A DNA stretch of 64,000 nt from Archivesica marissinica (Eukaryota; Mollusca; Bivalvia; Venerida; Vesicomyidae): contig CM026397.1 in the NCBI GenBank assembly GCA_014843695.1, positions 46,132,571-46,196,570 on the forward strand, read 5' to 3'. Of the stretch, positions 54,719 to 64,000 are shown piece after piece (the stretch's first letter is position 1; every line of letters starts with the position of its first letter). A program made the translations under genes and the position numbers. The notes below the pieces were generated by a model, which was not told the DNA's origin, ran no database searches, and saw only the letters and a list, made by a program, of their open reading frames with translations.

Positions 54719-57700
54719 TCACATGGAACAGATAGTAAAGTATAAATCTTTACAATTGGACGGGGTCAAACTGCAGGCCTTTAAATAATAAGAAGGAACT
54801 CCAGAAACTTTGAATTTTCGTTTCAATTTATTCTTAAATGATTGGAGTGTGTTAGCATTACGTATCGTTATATCTAGATCATTCCATAATGTTATTGAAT
54901 CGGGTATGACAGATCTGGAGTATGCTTCTATGCGTCTAGGCAAAGTAATAAAGTTTGCGCCAAATCGTAAAGGATATTCAGTAAGATCTCCAATAGTAGG
55001 AGGGAAGAGATCATGCAAATAACTTGGGAGGAGTCCGTTCTTCTCTTTATAAACTAATGTTAATTTTTGAATAGATCTGCGATCGGCGAGTGAGACCCAA
55101 CCGATTTCTTTGAGTAGTTTTTGAATAGAAACAGAGCGCGTCAATCCTGTCACCAATCGGGCAGCTTCGTATTGAATTTTCTCTAAGTTGTCCTTTTCAT
55201 ATCGGGTACAGCTATCCCATACTATTGATGTATATTCAAGTAAAGGTCTTAGATAAGATGTGTAAATAGTATTTAGAGTTATTCGTTTAAGTTTGTATTT
55301 AAGCATTCTCATCGAGCCAAGAACTTTAGAAGCAGAAATAGTAATATTGTTGATATGTGTATGCCATGACCCATCGTTGCTTAACGTGAGGCCTAAGTGT
55401 TTATGATCATCGACAAAATTCAGCATAACGTTTTGAAAAATGGGGTTAGGACGATTAATATTTCTGAGTGAAAAGAACATAACTTCAGTTTTTGCTGGAT
55501 TAAAGTTAACTAGCCACTGTTTGGCCCAATCGGATATTATTTGTAAATCAGAATTTAAAACAGTTTCCATGACAGCAGAGTCTGACGTAGATACAGCAAG
55601 AGAACTATCATCAGCGAATAATCTAGTAGTACTTATGAGAGATTCGGCTATGTCATTAACATAAACAAGAAATAAAAGTGGTCCAAGAACCGACCCTTGA
55701 GGTACTCCAGCAGTAATGGTTTTGGAACTAGAGAACGCTTGTCCTACAAATACTCTTTGTGCACGATTATGAAGATAGTCTGCGATCCAGTGCAGCAAAT
55801 TTCCCGAAACTCCATTTTGTTTTAATTTGAATAAAAGACCTTTGTGCCAGACTCGGTCAAATGCTTTAGATATATCGCAAAAAACTATACACGTTGCTTT
55901 TCTCTCGTCGAAGCCTTTACATATTTGATTGTAGATATCTATAAGTTGATATACGGTCGAGTGACCAGGAAGAAAACCCGATTGGTTCTTATAAATGAGA
56001 TCGTTGGAAATCAGATGGTTATATATATATATAAATACAACTCGTTCCATTACTTTTCCTACACAACTTATTAATGATATGGGCCTGTAGTTTGATGGTA
56101 AAGATTTATCTCCCTTTTTAAAAATTGGCATAACATTTGCTAGTTTCCATGAAGTAGGATATCTGTTTATGATAATTGATCTATTGAATAAAATACAAAG
56201 CGGCTTAGATATAGCTATGGAACAGCTTTTCAACATTTTGTGGCTGATATCGCCAGGACCACTTGCTTTATTGACAGCCAGATTATCTAATACGTCAATG
56301 ATATCTTGCTCACTTATTTTAAATTGTGAAATAGTTGCATTATTTATGGGAGCCAGAACAGGTAGGTTCGAGTTGGATTCATCTAATGTTGATATCGAAA
56401 CGAAATAGTCGTTTAAAAGTTGGACTTTATCCACATCAGAAACCGCTGTATCAGTGTTTTCGCTATTGAGAGGTGGAATATGATCGTCGCTATTTGAATT
56501 TGCTTTAACTAACATTTTCACGATTTTCCAGTACTGTTTGGGATTTGTGCAACTAATGTCGTTCATGGAGAATTCGAGAGTATTAAAGAATTGTTCACGT
56601 AGATGTTTTTTCATGTTGTTGACTCGATTCCTTAAGCTTTTGTACCTATGCCAGTGCGAGATGTTTCCAGATTGAGTAGCTATTCGTTTTAAACGAGCAC
56701 GTTGGCGAGATATTTTACGGATAAGTGAATTATACCACGGTTTGTCATTGGGACGAATTTGTACTAATTTAGTTGGAATACACAACTGTGCAAGTCTTAA
56801 GAATGTTTGTCCAAAGAATTCTGTTGCTACATCAATTGTCTCATTAGTAATTGGCGACCAATCAGTTAAATTTATTAAGGAATTTAATTTAATGAAATCA
56901 GCTTCCTTGTAATTCCAAACGCGACGAGTATAACAGGTTCTAGAATGAAAATTACTTTTAATATAGACGTACGTACCAAAATGGTCACTGATGTGAGAAG
57001 GTGTTCGGTGAATGCCAGAGTTTAATGAAGTCACGGAATTAGTTAGTGCAATTACATCAATTAAGGTACTTGTGTTTTCAGTAATACGTATGGGCTCTGT
57101 AATTAAGTTAGTCATATTATTAAGAATAAGTATATCGCGCAGTTTATGATTTGCTACATTTAACTGATCTTCATTTATGTCACCAACTAATAGGATGTTG
57201 GTTGATATTTCCGATGCCTGTTCTAAGAGTAAATCACATCTTTTCCAAAATTCTACTGGTGAATTCGGTGGTCTATAAATTGTTGCTATGACATAGCTTC
57301 TATTGTGATCTTTTATTTGGATGCATAAGGATTCTGGCATTATAGTTTCTAAATCAGGTAAACGTTTTGGTTGCAAGCCAGGGTTACAGTAAGTGAGAAT
57401 ACCCCCTGAGTGGGGCGATACATCTTTACGAAACATATTTTCAAGTCCATGAAGTTTTAAGAACAAGTCGGAAACATCTTGTGATAAATGGGTCTCGGTA
57501 AATGAAATTATCTCGTAATCGAGGAAAGTATCTTTTATGTAATCCAGTTTGTTGCGGATACTTCTAATATTTTGATGAAACAATGAGAAACATCCATTCA
57601 GCTCTTGGTCCGGACCAGGGTTAGGATGGACATCGCCCGCTAATAAAAGGAGTAAACGAATGATTATTATATAGTGAATATGCTCTAAAAGTGAGGATAT

Positions 57701-57964
57701 CTGGTTTATGTTTGGCTCATAATAGTCGTTATTCAGTTGTAAGGAATTGTTTATCCAGAATAAGTATGTTGATTCAAAGAGAAACACGAAGGCCACACAT
57801 GAAATGTGTGGGTGATTGACTAAGTTACAAGCAAATTGAATGACTAGACTAAGGTTGATAAGAAGTATATGTCTTAAAGTGCGCATATATTTGAAAAGAA
57901 TCCTATACAAGTTGTAATTAAACTGTTCCGTTTTAGAGAAGGCACGTCCCTTGAAATAGTGCAT
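54719..57964 (-). CDS. Full-length LINE polyprotein (endonuclease and reverse transcriptase), 1,081 aa
   Basis: Uninterrupted ORF of a non-LTR retrotransposon of the jockey/CR1/L2 type. Residues 1-110 are hydrophobic-rich and end in YIIIIRLLLLLAG then DVHPNPGP (NPGP at 115-118), a 2A-like motif. The APE-type endonuclease begins at about 125: FHQNIRSIRNK, SFTETHL (155-160), SGGILTY, ATIYRPP, LVGDIN and HISDHFGTY. The reverse transcriptase includes LDNLAVNKASGPGDISHKML, NVMPIFKKGD with YRPISLIS, SGFLPGHSTVYQL, FCDISKAFDRVWH, AGVPQGSVLGPLLFLVYVND and LFADDSS (FADD at 783-786). Thumb: LRPLLEYTSIVWD and so on. The C-terminus ends after a WNDLDITIRNANTLQSFKNK block without a zinc knuckle. All catalytic residues I can check are present (endonuclease E, D, H; RT D and DD). 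The protein would nick target DNA and copy its RNA there. The nested position and open frame imply a young copy that may be active. Confidence 0.9.
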   Translation of the reverse strand: MHYFKGRAFSKTEQFNYNLYRILFKYMRTLRHILLINLSLVIQFACNLVNHPHISCVAFVFLFESTYLFWINNSLQLNNDYYEPNINQISSLLEHIHYIIIIRLLLLLAGDVHPNPGPDQELNGCFSLFHQNIRSIRNKLDYIKDTFLDYEIISFTETHLSQDVSDLFLKLHGLENMFRKDVSPHSGGILTYCNPGLQPKRLPDLETIMPESLCIQIKDHNRSYVIATIYRPPNSPVEFWKRCDLLLEQASEISTNILLVGDINEDQLNVANHKLRDILILNNMTNLITEPIRITENTSTLIDVIALTNSVTSLNSGIHRTPSHISDHFGTYVYIKSNFHSRTCYTRRVWNYKEADFIKLNSLINLTDWSPITNETIDVATEFFGQTFLRLAQLCIPTKLVQIRPNDKPWYNSLIRKISRQRARLKRIATQSGNISHWHRYKSLRNRVNNMKKHLREQFFNTLEFSMNDISCTNPKQYWKIVKMLVKANSNSDDHIPPLNSENTDTAVSDVDKVQLLNDYFVSISTLDESNSNLPVLAPINNATISQFKISEQDIIDVLDNLAVNKASGPGDISHKMLKSCSIAISKPLCILFNRSIIINRYPTSWKLANVMPIFKKGDKSLPSNYRPISLISCVGKVMERVVFIYIYNHLISNDLIYKNQSGFLPGHSTVYQLIDIYNQICKGFDERKATCIVFCDISKAFDRVWHKGLLFKLKQNGVSGNLLHWIADYLHNRAQRVFVGQAFSSSKTITAGVPQGSVLGPLLFLVYVNDIAESLISTTRLFADDSSLAVSTSDSAVMETVLNSDLQIISDWAKQWLVNFNPAKTEVMFFSLRNINRPNPIFQNVMLNFVDDHKHLGLTLSNDGSWHTHINNITISASKVLGSMRMLKYKLKRITLNTIYTSYLRPLLEYTSIVWDSCTRYEKDNLEKIQYEAARLVTGLTRSVSIQKLLKEIGWVSLADRRSIQKLTLVYKEKNGLLPSYLHDLFPPTIGDLTEYPLRFGANFITLPRRIEAYSRSVIPDSITLWNDLDITIRNANTLQSFKNKLKRKFKVSGVPSYYLKACSLTPSNCKDLYFTICSM

Positions 57965-58249
57965 ACCAATGGCCGCTCTCCAAACTTCTATGTCACTAAC
58001 GATGTGGATATAAAGTTACAGGGAGCGACCAGTGGACGCACAAGACAATATGCGAGTTGGGAGCCAACAGTCGGGACACGGCGCGTGTGCATAAGTTAAC
58101 ACCAGGAGGAATCATGTGACGATGTGAAAAATAAGCAAGTAAAGAACAAAACATAAGTTGGAATTTGGAGTGAGTTTGAAAGTGAAGATGAAAGTGTTGC
58201 AATATTCTTAGGCTTTCTATATGAGTGATTATACAAAGGGCAATTATAA
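57965..58249 (-). mobile_element. 5' leader of the inserted LINE
   Basis: 285 bp upstream of the ORF on the minus strand, starting at the TSD junction. GC content is higher next to the ORF (GCACACGCGCCGTGTCCCGA). A non-LTR element of this kind would carry an internal promoter here, but no specific motif could be identified. Confidence 0.55.
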
Positions 58250-59788
58250 ACCTATCCTCACTATCATCTTCTCAAAATCCCTGTCTTCTGGTACTATACC
58301 CACCGACTGGAAACATGCAAATGTATGCCCAGTCTTTAATAAAGGTGATAAACATGATGCTATCAATTATAGACCAATATCCCTTAAATGCATCTGTTGC
58401 AAACTATTAGAACATATAATATCAAGCAATATCATGAACCATCTAGAATCTAATAACATACTCTATGACCTTCAACACGGCTTTCGTACATCCCGCTCCT
58501 GCGAAACTCAACTGACATCCCTCCTTCAATCTATTACAAAATCAAATGACAATAACATTCAAACAGACATCATTATCATGGACTTTGCCAAAGCATTTGA
58601 CAAAGTTCCACACAAGCATCTTCTTTATAAACTAGAATACTATGGCATAAATTGTAACGCTTTTAACTGGATTAACGACTTTCTATCAGATATGACCCAG
58701 ACTGTTGTCTTGGAGGGTGAAATGTCAGACACGGCCCCTGTTACATCGGGTGTACCCCAAGGCACAGTTATGGGCCCAATCCTATTCCTCATCTACATTA
58801 ATGATCTATCCGAATATATCCAACATAGTACCCTTCGTCTCTTCGCTGATGACAGCATCATTTATAAAGAAATTAAAACACAAAATGACACCACATTACT
58901 CCAAGAAGATATTGATTCAGCTGGTAGATGGGAGCAAGATTGGCTCATGAAATTTCACCCCGATACATGTAACCTACTCAGCATCACACAAAAACGCAAA
59001 CCATTTGTCAAAATATTTAGGCCTAACCTTGCAAAGCAATCTAAAATGGGACAAACATATTAACTCGATAACCAATAAAGCAAACCAATCACTAGGATTC
59101 TTGAAACGCAACCTAAAATTCACATCATCTAAAGCAAAAGACCATGCATACAAAGCACTGGTAAGACCCAAGCTAGAATTCTCCAGTACTATCTGGGACC
59201 CACATTCTAAAACACAAAAACACCAAATTGAGACGGTACAGCGACGTGCTGCCAGATTCGTTACCAACCGATACCATAATACTAGTTCAGTCTCCGAAAT
59301 GATCGACAACCTAAACTGGCCAACACTTGAGACACGCAGAGTTAGATACAGATTGATTCTCTTCTATAAAATAATACACAAAATAGTAGCTGTAAACATT
59401 CCCATAAACCTGTTGATACCCGTAGACAACATAACCAGACATACATACCCATATTGTTATAAACACATCCCTGTCAACAAAGATTCATACAAATTCTCTT
59501 TTTATCCAAGAACCGTCATCCAATGGAACTTGTTACCACTTGCCGCACATGAAGCAATAACAGTTGATGGCTTTAAAGCACTCATCCCTGTTTCTGCCCT
59601 CCCAACCATGATCTAAAGCATTCATTCTATGTAAAAATATTTAAACAGGCACTGTAGTATATTTGTCTTTGGACATTCACTTATTTGTTATTTGTTAATT
59701 AATCATTGTAAATATCATCTCAAAATTCACCAGCGACGACTCATAATCCTCAATATTGAGGGAGTGCCGAAATCACCAAGAAGAAGAG
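58250..59788 (+). pseudogene. LINE-B second half: reverse transcriptase, frameshifted
   Basis: This resumes LINE-B after the insertion. RT blocks: WKHANVCPVFNKGD, INYRPISLKCICCKLLEHII, YDLQHGFRTSRSCETQLTSL, IMDFAKAFDKVPHKHLL, TSGVPQGTVMGPILFLIYIN and LRLFADDS (FADD at 58842-58853). The frame stops at 59063 after RKPFVKIFRPN because of a frame change at about 59003. The thumb continues at 59005-59616 as SKYLGLTLQSNLKWDKHINS, RPKLEFSSTIWDPHSK and AARFVTNRY. The usual 20 or so residues before KYLG are missing, so a short deletion probably caused the shift. After the stop at 59616 there is a 170-bp 3' UTR ending CACCAAGAAGAAGAG, a short terminal repeat as in CR1/L2-type elements. Confidence 0.88.
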
Positions 59789-60240
59789 ATTACAGAATGT
59801 GCACTTATTGTCATTTCTAAGTCCCATTTTCTGTAGAAGATAGTTTGTAACAATAATCCTATGATTGATTCTAAATTGGAACCATTGTAATTTTGGATCT
59901 TGTGTTAGTTTCAATGGTAGTCTGTACACATTTTTCCAGTTAAAGTTATTTCCCAGGTTAAGTTCTGTTACCCATTTTCTATTAGAAATTGTTAACGTTC
60001 CAGCGGTTGGGATGGAGTCATAGATCACTCTGCATCCCTTCTTGAATTTATTTATTATACTAACTGCTAGTGACTGTATGGGATTTGGTTCATGATTTGG
60101 TTTGTGGGGAAATCTTATTCTGTTCAAAAAGTCTCTTATTGAATGTATTATAGTATGATACTGCAAAACATTGGTATGCACATTATATATTAGCCGGGTC
60201 AATATACGGTTTAACCCCAAAAAAATTGCAACAAAAGGTT
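59789..60240 (-). pseudogene. L1/Tx1-like LINE fragment
   Basis: On the minus strand: NRKWVTELNLGNNFNWKNVY then RLPLKLTQDPKLQWFQFRIN, HRIIVTNYLLQKMGLRNDNK and CTFCN. The pattern W..V...P...T.DxKLxWFQxRxxHRIxxTN then CxFC is typical for the L1/Tx1 clade after the RT. The zinc motif is cut off where LINE-B's 3' end begins, so LINE-B appears to have inserted into it. The first 60 residues of the frame are weaker matches. Confidence 0.75.
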
Positions 60241-60670
60241 TTATTGTTTTAAATGCATTGGGGGGTCATACTGAACCCCAGAAAAAAAGTCTTCGATAAT
60301 CCCACCACGGGAAAGTGGTTAATTAGCATAAATTCAAAATGGCCACGCCCTGATATTTCAATGTACTACAAACTTTTTTATGGTTGGAATTAGACCCTAT
60401 AAATGTATTACCAATAGATAGAAACATGATACCTCTTAACTCATGTTGAACATTTTCTATGACGTCACTGTGACGTAGAAATGACGTCACCATGACGTAG
60501 AAATGATGTCACGGCTAATGTATTGCACTAAATTTGCAAAAACCAATGAAAATGAGCAATAGTAGTGCCACATTGCCACATACGATAGATTACAGGTCAT
60601 CATTGTCATCGTCATTGCCAGTATCCTGATCCGCCTGCGAATGGTTATGAGGGTTGTTGCATGAATCAAG
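60241..60670 (-). other. 3' flank of the CXC-protein gene, with CRE-like palindromes
   Basis: TGACGTCA occurs at 60460-60467 and 60482-60489 in a roughly 21-bp partial tandem (TGACGTCACTGTGACGTAGA A, then TGACGTCACCATGACGTAG, then TGATGTCAC). A hairpin, GGGGTCATACTGAACCCC, lies at about 60263. It is downstream of the minus-strand CXC gene, so it would be UTR or intergenic. Confidence 0.5.
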
Positions 60671-61131
60671 TTAGCACTGTCCACAAGCAGATGTACAGGG
60701 TAATCCATAGGTTCGACAAGTGCAGCGTTGTGTACTGCAGCCTGTTGTGCAGTTGCAATGGACTACTTTTAGTAGATTGTCTGGTGCGGCATTCTTATCA
60801 GTCATTACTGGGATGAATTGATTGGCCTCAGATTTCCATCCCCAGTCTGTTGCATCGAGGCTAGTCTCTTTTCCCATCCATGTCATGATCTGATAGTAGA
60901 CTCGTAAGGAATGGTATTTTGTTGCAGATGCAGTTGGTGGAAGCCGTTTTGGTGTTACAAATGATGTGGTAGAAACTACTTTCGTTGTTAAGATGCTATG
61001 TCGCAATGAGGTGAGAGTGTCAGATTTAACCTTTCCGTCAAACAGAAGAATCATCGCTTTCAATCCATTTTCTTCAATAGTGTCACTTTTTTGGCCTGGT
61101 TCAGTGAACGCAAGGGCACAAGACTTCATGT
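60671..61131 (-). CDS. CXC-motif protein C-terminus, cut by the gap
   Basis: The last 153 residues of a larger protein; its N-terminus is in the gap. Visible blocks: GLKAMILLFDGK, SLRHSILTTKVV, RLPPTASATKYHSLRVYYQI then MTWMGKETSLDATDWGWK, PAPDNLL-like APDNLLKVV, then CNCTTGCSTQRCTCRTYGLP CTSACGQC at the very end. The cysteine array resembles CXC (tesmin/TSO1-like) or related zinc-binding arrays. The HSLRVYxQ...DWGWK block before it occurs, as I remember, in a multi-copy family of uncharacterised invertebrate proteins, possibly transposon-derived. No stop or frameshift in the visible part. The usual extra CxN-type end after CGxC is missing here. Confidence 0.6.
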
Positions 61132-62131
61132 NNNNNNNNNNNNNNNNNNNNNNNNNNNNNNNNNNNNNNNNNNNNNNNNNNNNNNNNNNNNNNNNNNNNN
61201 NNNNNNNNNNNNNNNNNNNNNNNNNNNNNNNNNNNNNNNNNNNNNNNNNNNNNNNNNNNNNNNNNNNNNNNNNNNNNNNNNNNNNNNNNNNNNNNNNNNN
61301 NNNNNNNNNNNNNNNNNNNNNNNNNNNNNNNNNNNNNNNNNNNNNNNNNNNNNNNNNNNNNNNNNNNNNNNNNNNNNNNNNNNNNNNNNNNNNNNNNNNN
61401 NNNNNNNNNNNNNNNNNNNNNNNNNNNNNNNNNNNNNNNNNNNNNNNNNNNNNNNNNNNNNNNNNNNNNNNNNNNNNNNNNNNNNNNNNNNNNNNNNNNN
61501 NNNNNNNNNNNNNNNNNNNNNNNNNNNNNNNNNNNNNNNNNNNNNNNNNNNNNNNNNNNNNNNNNNNNNNNNNNNNNNNNNNNNNNNNNNNNNNNNNNNN
61601 NNNNNNNNNNNNNNNNNNNNNNNNNNNNNNNNNNNNNNNNNNNNNNNNNNNNNNNNNNNNNNNNNNNNNNNNNNNNNNNNNNNNNNNNNNNNNNNNNNNN
61701 NNNNNNNNNNNNNNNNNNNNNNNNNNNNNNNNNNNNNNNNNNNNNNNNNNNNNNNNNNNNNNNNNNNNNNNNNNNNNNNNNNNNNNNNNNNNNNNNNNNN
61801 NNNNNNNNNNNNNNNNNNNNNNNNNNNNNNNNNNNNNNNNNNNNNNNNNNNNNNNNNNNNNNNNNNNNNNNNNNNNNNNNNNNNNNNNNNNNNNNNNNNN
61901 NNNNNNNNNNNNNNNNNNNNNNNNNNNNNNNNNNNNNNNNNNNNNNNNNNNNNNNNNNNNNNNNNNNNNNNNNNNNNNNNNNNNNNNNNNNNNNNNNNNN
62001 NNNNNNNNNNNNNNNNNNNNNNNNNNNNNNNNNNNNNNNNNNNNNNNNNNNNNNNNNNNNNNNNNNNNNNNNNNNNNNNNNNNNNNNNNNNNNNNNNNNN
62101 NNNNNNNNNNNNNNNNNNNNNNNNNNNNNNN
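61132..62131. other. Assembly gap, exactly 1,000 N
   Basis: A placeholder like the first gap. Its right edge coincides with the first base of the ACCTATCCTC target site. Confidence 0.99.
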
Positions 62132-63670
62132 ACCTATCCTCACTATCATCTTCTCAAAATCCCTGTCTTCTGGTACTATACCCACCGACTGGAAACATGC
62201 AAATGTATGCCCAGTCTTTAAAAAAGGTGATAAACATGATGCTATCAATTATAGACCAATATCCCTTAAATGCATCTGTTGCAAACTATTAGAACATATA
62301 ATATCAAGCAATATCATGAACCATCTAGAATCTAATAACATACTCTATGACCTTCAACACGGCTTTCGTACATCCCGCTCCTGCGAAACTCAACTGACAT
62401 CCCTCCTTCAATCTATTACAAAATCAAATGACAATAACATTCAAACAGACATCATTATCATGGACTTTGCCAAAGCATTTGACAAAGTTCCACACAAGCA
62501 TCTTCTTTATAAACTAGAATACTATGGCATAAATTGTAACGCTTTTAACTGGATTAACGACTTTCTATCAGATATGACCCAGACTGTTGTCTTGGAGGGT
62601 GAAATGTCAGACACGGCCCCTGTTACATCGGGTGTACCCCAAGGCACAGTTATGGGCCCAATCCTATTCCTCATCTACATTAATGATCTATCCGAATATA
62701 TCCAACATAGTACCCTTCGTCTCTTCGCTGATGACAGCATCATTTATAAAGAAATTAAAACACAAAATGACACCACATTACTCCAAGAAGATATTGATTC
62801 AGCTGGTAGATGGGAGCAAGATTGGCTCATGAAATTTCACCCCGATACATGTAACCTACTCAGCATCACACAAAAACGCAAACCATTTGTCAAAATATTT
62901 AGGCCTAACCTTGCAAAGCAATCTAAAATGGGACAAACATATTAACTCGATAACCAATAAAGCAAACCAATCACTAGGATTCTTGAAACGCAACCTAAAA
63001 TTCACATCATCTAAAGCAAAAGACCATGCATACAAAGCACTGGTAAGACCCAAGCTAGAATTCTCCAGTACTATCTGGGACCCACATTCTAAAACACAAA
63101 AACACCAAATTGAGACGGTACAGCGACGTGCTGCCAGATTCGTTACCAACCGATACCATAATACTAGTTCAGTCTCCGAAATGATCGACAACCTAAACTG
63201 GCCAACACTTGAGACACGCAGAGTTAGATACAGATTGATTCTCTTCTATAAAATAATACACAAAATAGTAGCTGTAAACATTCCCATAAACCTGTTGATA
63301 CCCGTAGACAACATAACCAGACATACATACCCATATTGTTATAAACACATCCCTGTCAACAAAGATTCATACAAATTCTCTTTTTATCCAAGAACCGTCA
63401 TCCAATGGAACTTGTTACCACTTGCCGCACATGAAGCAATAACAGTTGATGGCTTTAAAGCACTCATCCCTGTTTCTGCCCTCCCAACCATGATCTAAAG
63501 CATTCATTCTATGTAAAAATATTTAAACAGGCACTGTAGTATATTTGTCTTTGGACATTCACTTATTTGTTATTTGTTAATTAATCATTGTAAATATCAT
63601 CTCAAAATTCACCAGCGACGACTCATAATCCTCAATATTGAGGGAGTGCCGAAATCACCAAGAAGAAGAG
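62132..63670 (+). pseudogene. Second copy of LINE-B reverse transcriptase half
   Basis: Same sequence as 58250-59788 with a constant offset of 3,882. It includes the same frame change (62885), FADD box (62724-62735), thumb (62887-63498), 3' UTR and AAGAAGAAGAG terminus. The only difference I found is A instead of T at 62222 (58340), giving VFKKGD in place of VFNKGD; Lys is the family residue. See the finding on haplotype redundancy. Confidence 0.9.
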
Positions 63671-64000
63671 ATTACAGAATGTGCACTTATTGTCATTTCT
63701 AAGTCCCATTTTCTGTAGAAGATAGTTTGTAACAATAATCCTATGATTGATTCTAAATTGGAACCATTGTAATTTTGGATCTTGTGTTAGTTTCAATGGT
63801 AGTCTGTACACATTTTTCCAGTTAAAGTTATTTCCCAGGTTAAGTTCTGTTACCCATTTTCTATTAGAAATTGTTAACGTTCCAGCGGTTGGGATGGAGT
63901 CATAGATCACTCTGCATCCCTTCTTGAATTTATTTATTATACTAACTGCTAGTGACTGTATGGGATTTGGTTCATGATTTGGTTTGTGGGGAAATCTTAT
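63671..64000 (-). pseudogene. Second copy of the L1/Tx1-like fragment
   Basis: Matches 59789-60118 base for base as far as I can read. It runs off the right edge of the window. Because this flank lies outside LINE-B, the repetition cannot be a second LINE-B insertion. Confidence 0.88.

Larger units (their letters stand above)
52793..58249 (-). mobile_element. 5,457-bp insertion in LINE-B with 10-bp TSD
   Basis: ACCTATCCTC at 52783-52792 and 58250-58259 flanks the block, and joining the outsides restores the LINE-B frame, so the limits are exact. Read on the minus strand, it runs 5' (58249) to 3' (52793): about 285 bp leader, a 1,081-aa LINE polyprotein, about 490 bp spacer with AATAAA near 54455, a 164-aa ORF, a LINE C-terminal fragment, and a 3' end with AATAAAATATG 20 bases before the junction. 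No poly(A) run is present. It may be one element with extra downstream ORFs, a read-through 3' transduction, or nested insertions. Confidence 0.85.

Noticed and set aside
55440..56408. Plus-strand frames of 74-79 codons within 54719-57964
   Set aside because: Antisense shadows of the LINE polyprotein.
49145..60240. Left and right L1/Tx1 remnants as two halves of one element split by LINE-B
   Set aside because: Both remnants seem to contain the region around the zinc motif, so they overlap instead of being complementary. They are more likely separate copies. An alignment to a full-length Tx1-like protein would settle it.
60671..62945. Frames joining both sides of the second gap (525, 659 and 376 codons)
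   Set aside because: The gap length is a placeholder, so no reading frame can be carried across it. Only the parts on known sequence were annotated.

Overview
The window looks like a gene-poor, repeat-dominated stretch of a nuclear invertebrate genome, most likely a lophotrochozoan and probably a mollusc. Support for this: AT-rich non-coding DNA, spliceosomal intron signals, several tRNA-headed SINE families, APE-type non-LTR retrotransposons (LINEs), a Tc1-like transposon, foldback elements, and about 20 kb of tandem arrays in roughly 62 kb of known sequence. The taxon is inferred from repeat style, not from a species-specific marker. No intact host protein-coding gene can be demonstrated. 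Two runs of exactly 1,000 N (26496-27495 and 61132-62131) are scaffold joins of unknown true length.

Layout. 1-11.6 kb: 41-bp, 53-bp, GA-rich and 44/48-bp arrays, with SINEs and foldback repeats between them. 11.6-15.8 kb: a LINE 3' end, a Tc1-like element whose DD34E transposase carries a clean 259-bp intron and one frameshift, a SINE with a 15-bp target site duplication (TSD), and a broken SWIM/YqaJ-like gene. 16-20.2 kb: six minisatellites. 20-26.5 kb: AT-rich DNA with LINE, SINE and foldback relics. 27.5-31.8 kb: a 20-bp satellite split by a SINE. 31.9-35 kb: a decayed LINE. 36-41.5 kb: two large foldback elements, a 44-bp array and SINEs. 42-47.9 kb: a 50-bp satellite of about 118 copies with higher-order structure, ended by a SINE with a 9-bp TSD. 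48-64 kb: a LINE cluster.

The LINE cluster is the most informative part. LINE-B (+ strand; PHD finger, endonuclease, reverse transcriptase) is split at 52793 by a 5,457-bp block bounded by a 10-bp TSD (ACCTATCCTC). That block carries, all on the minus strand, an uninterrupted 1,081-aa LINE polyprotein, an intact 164-aa cysteine/tryptophan-rich ORF resembling the P2RX7 intracellular domain, and a LINE C-terminal zinc-motif fragment. Both LINE polyproteins have a 2A-like NPGP motif behind a hydrophobic stretch. The second half of LINE-B and its flank reappear after the second gap (62132-64000), apparently identical except for one base, and that contig begins exactly at the insertion junction. 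This suggests an unmerged second haplotype, possibly without the insertion, rather than a true duplication.

Repeat family names used here (SINE-A to D, foldback-1, LINE-A, LINE-B) are local labels. All alignments were made by eye.
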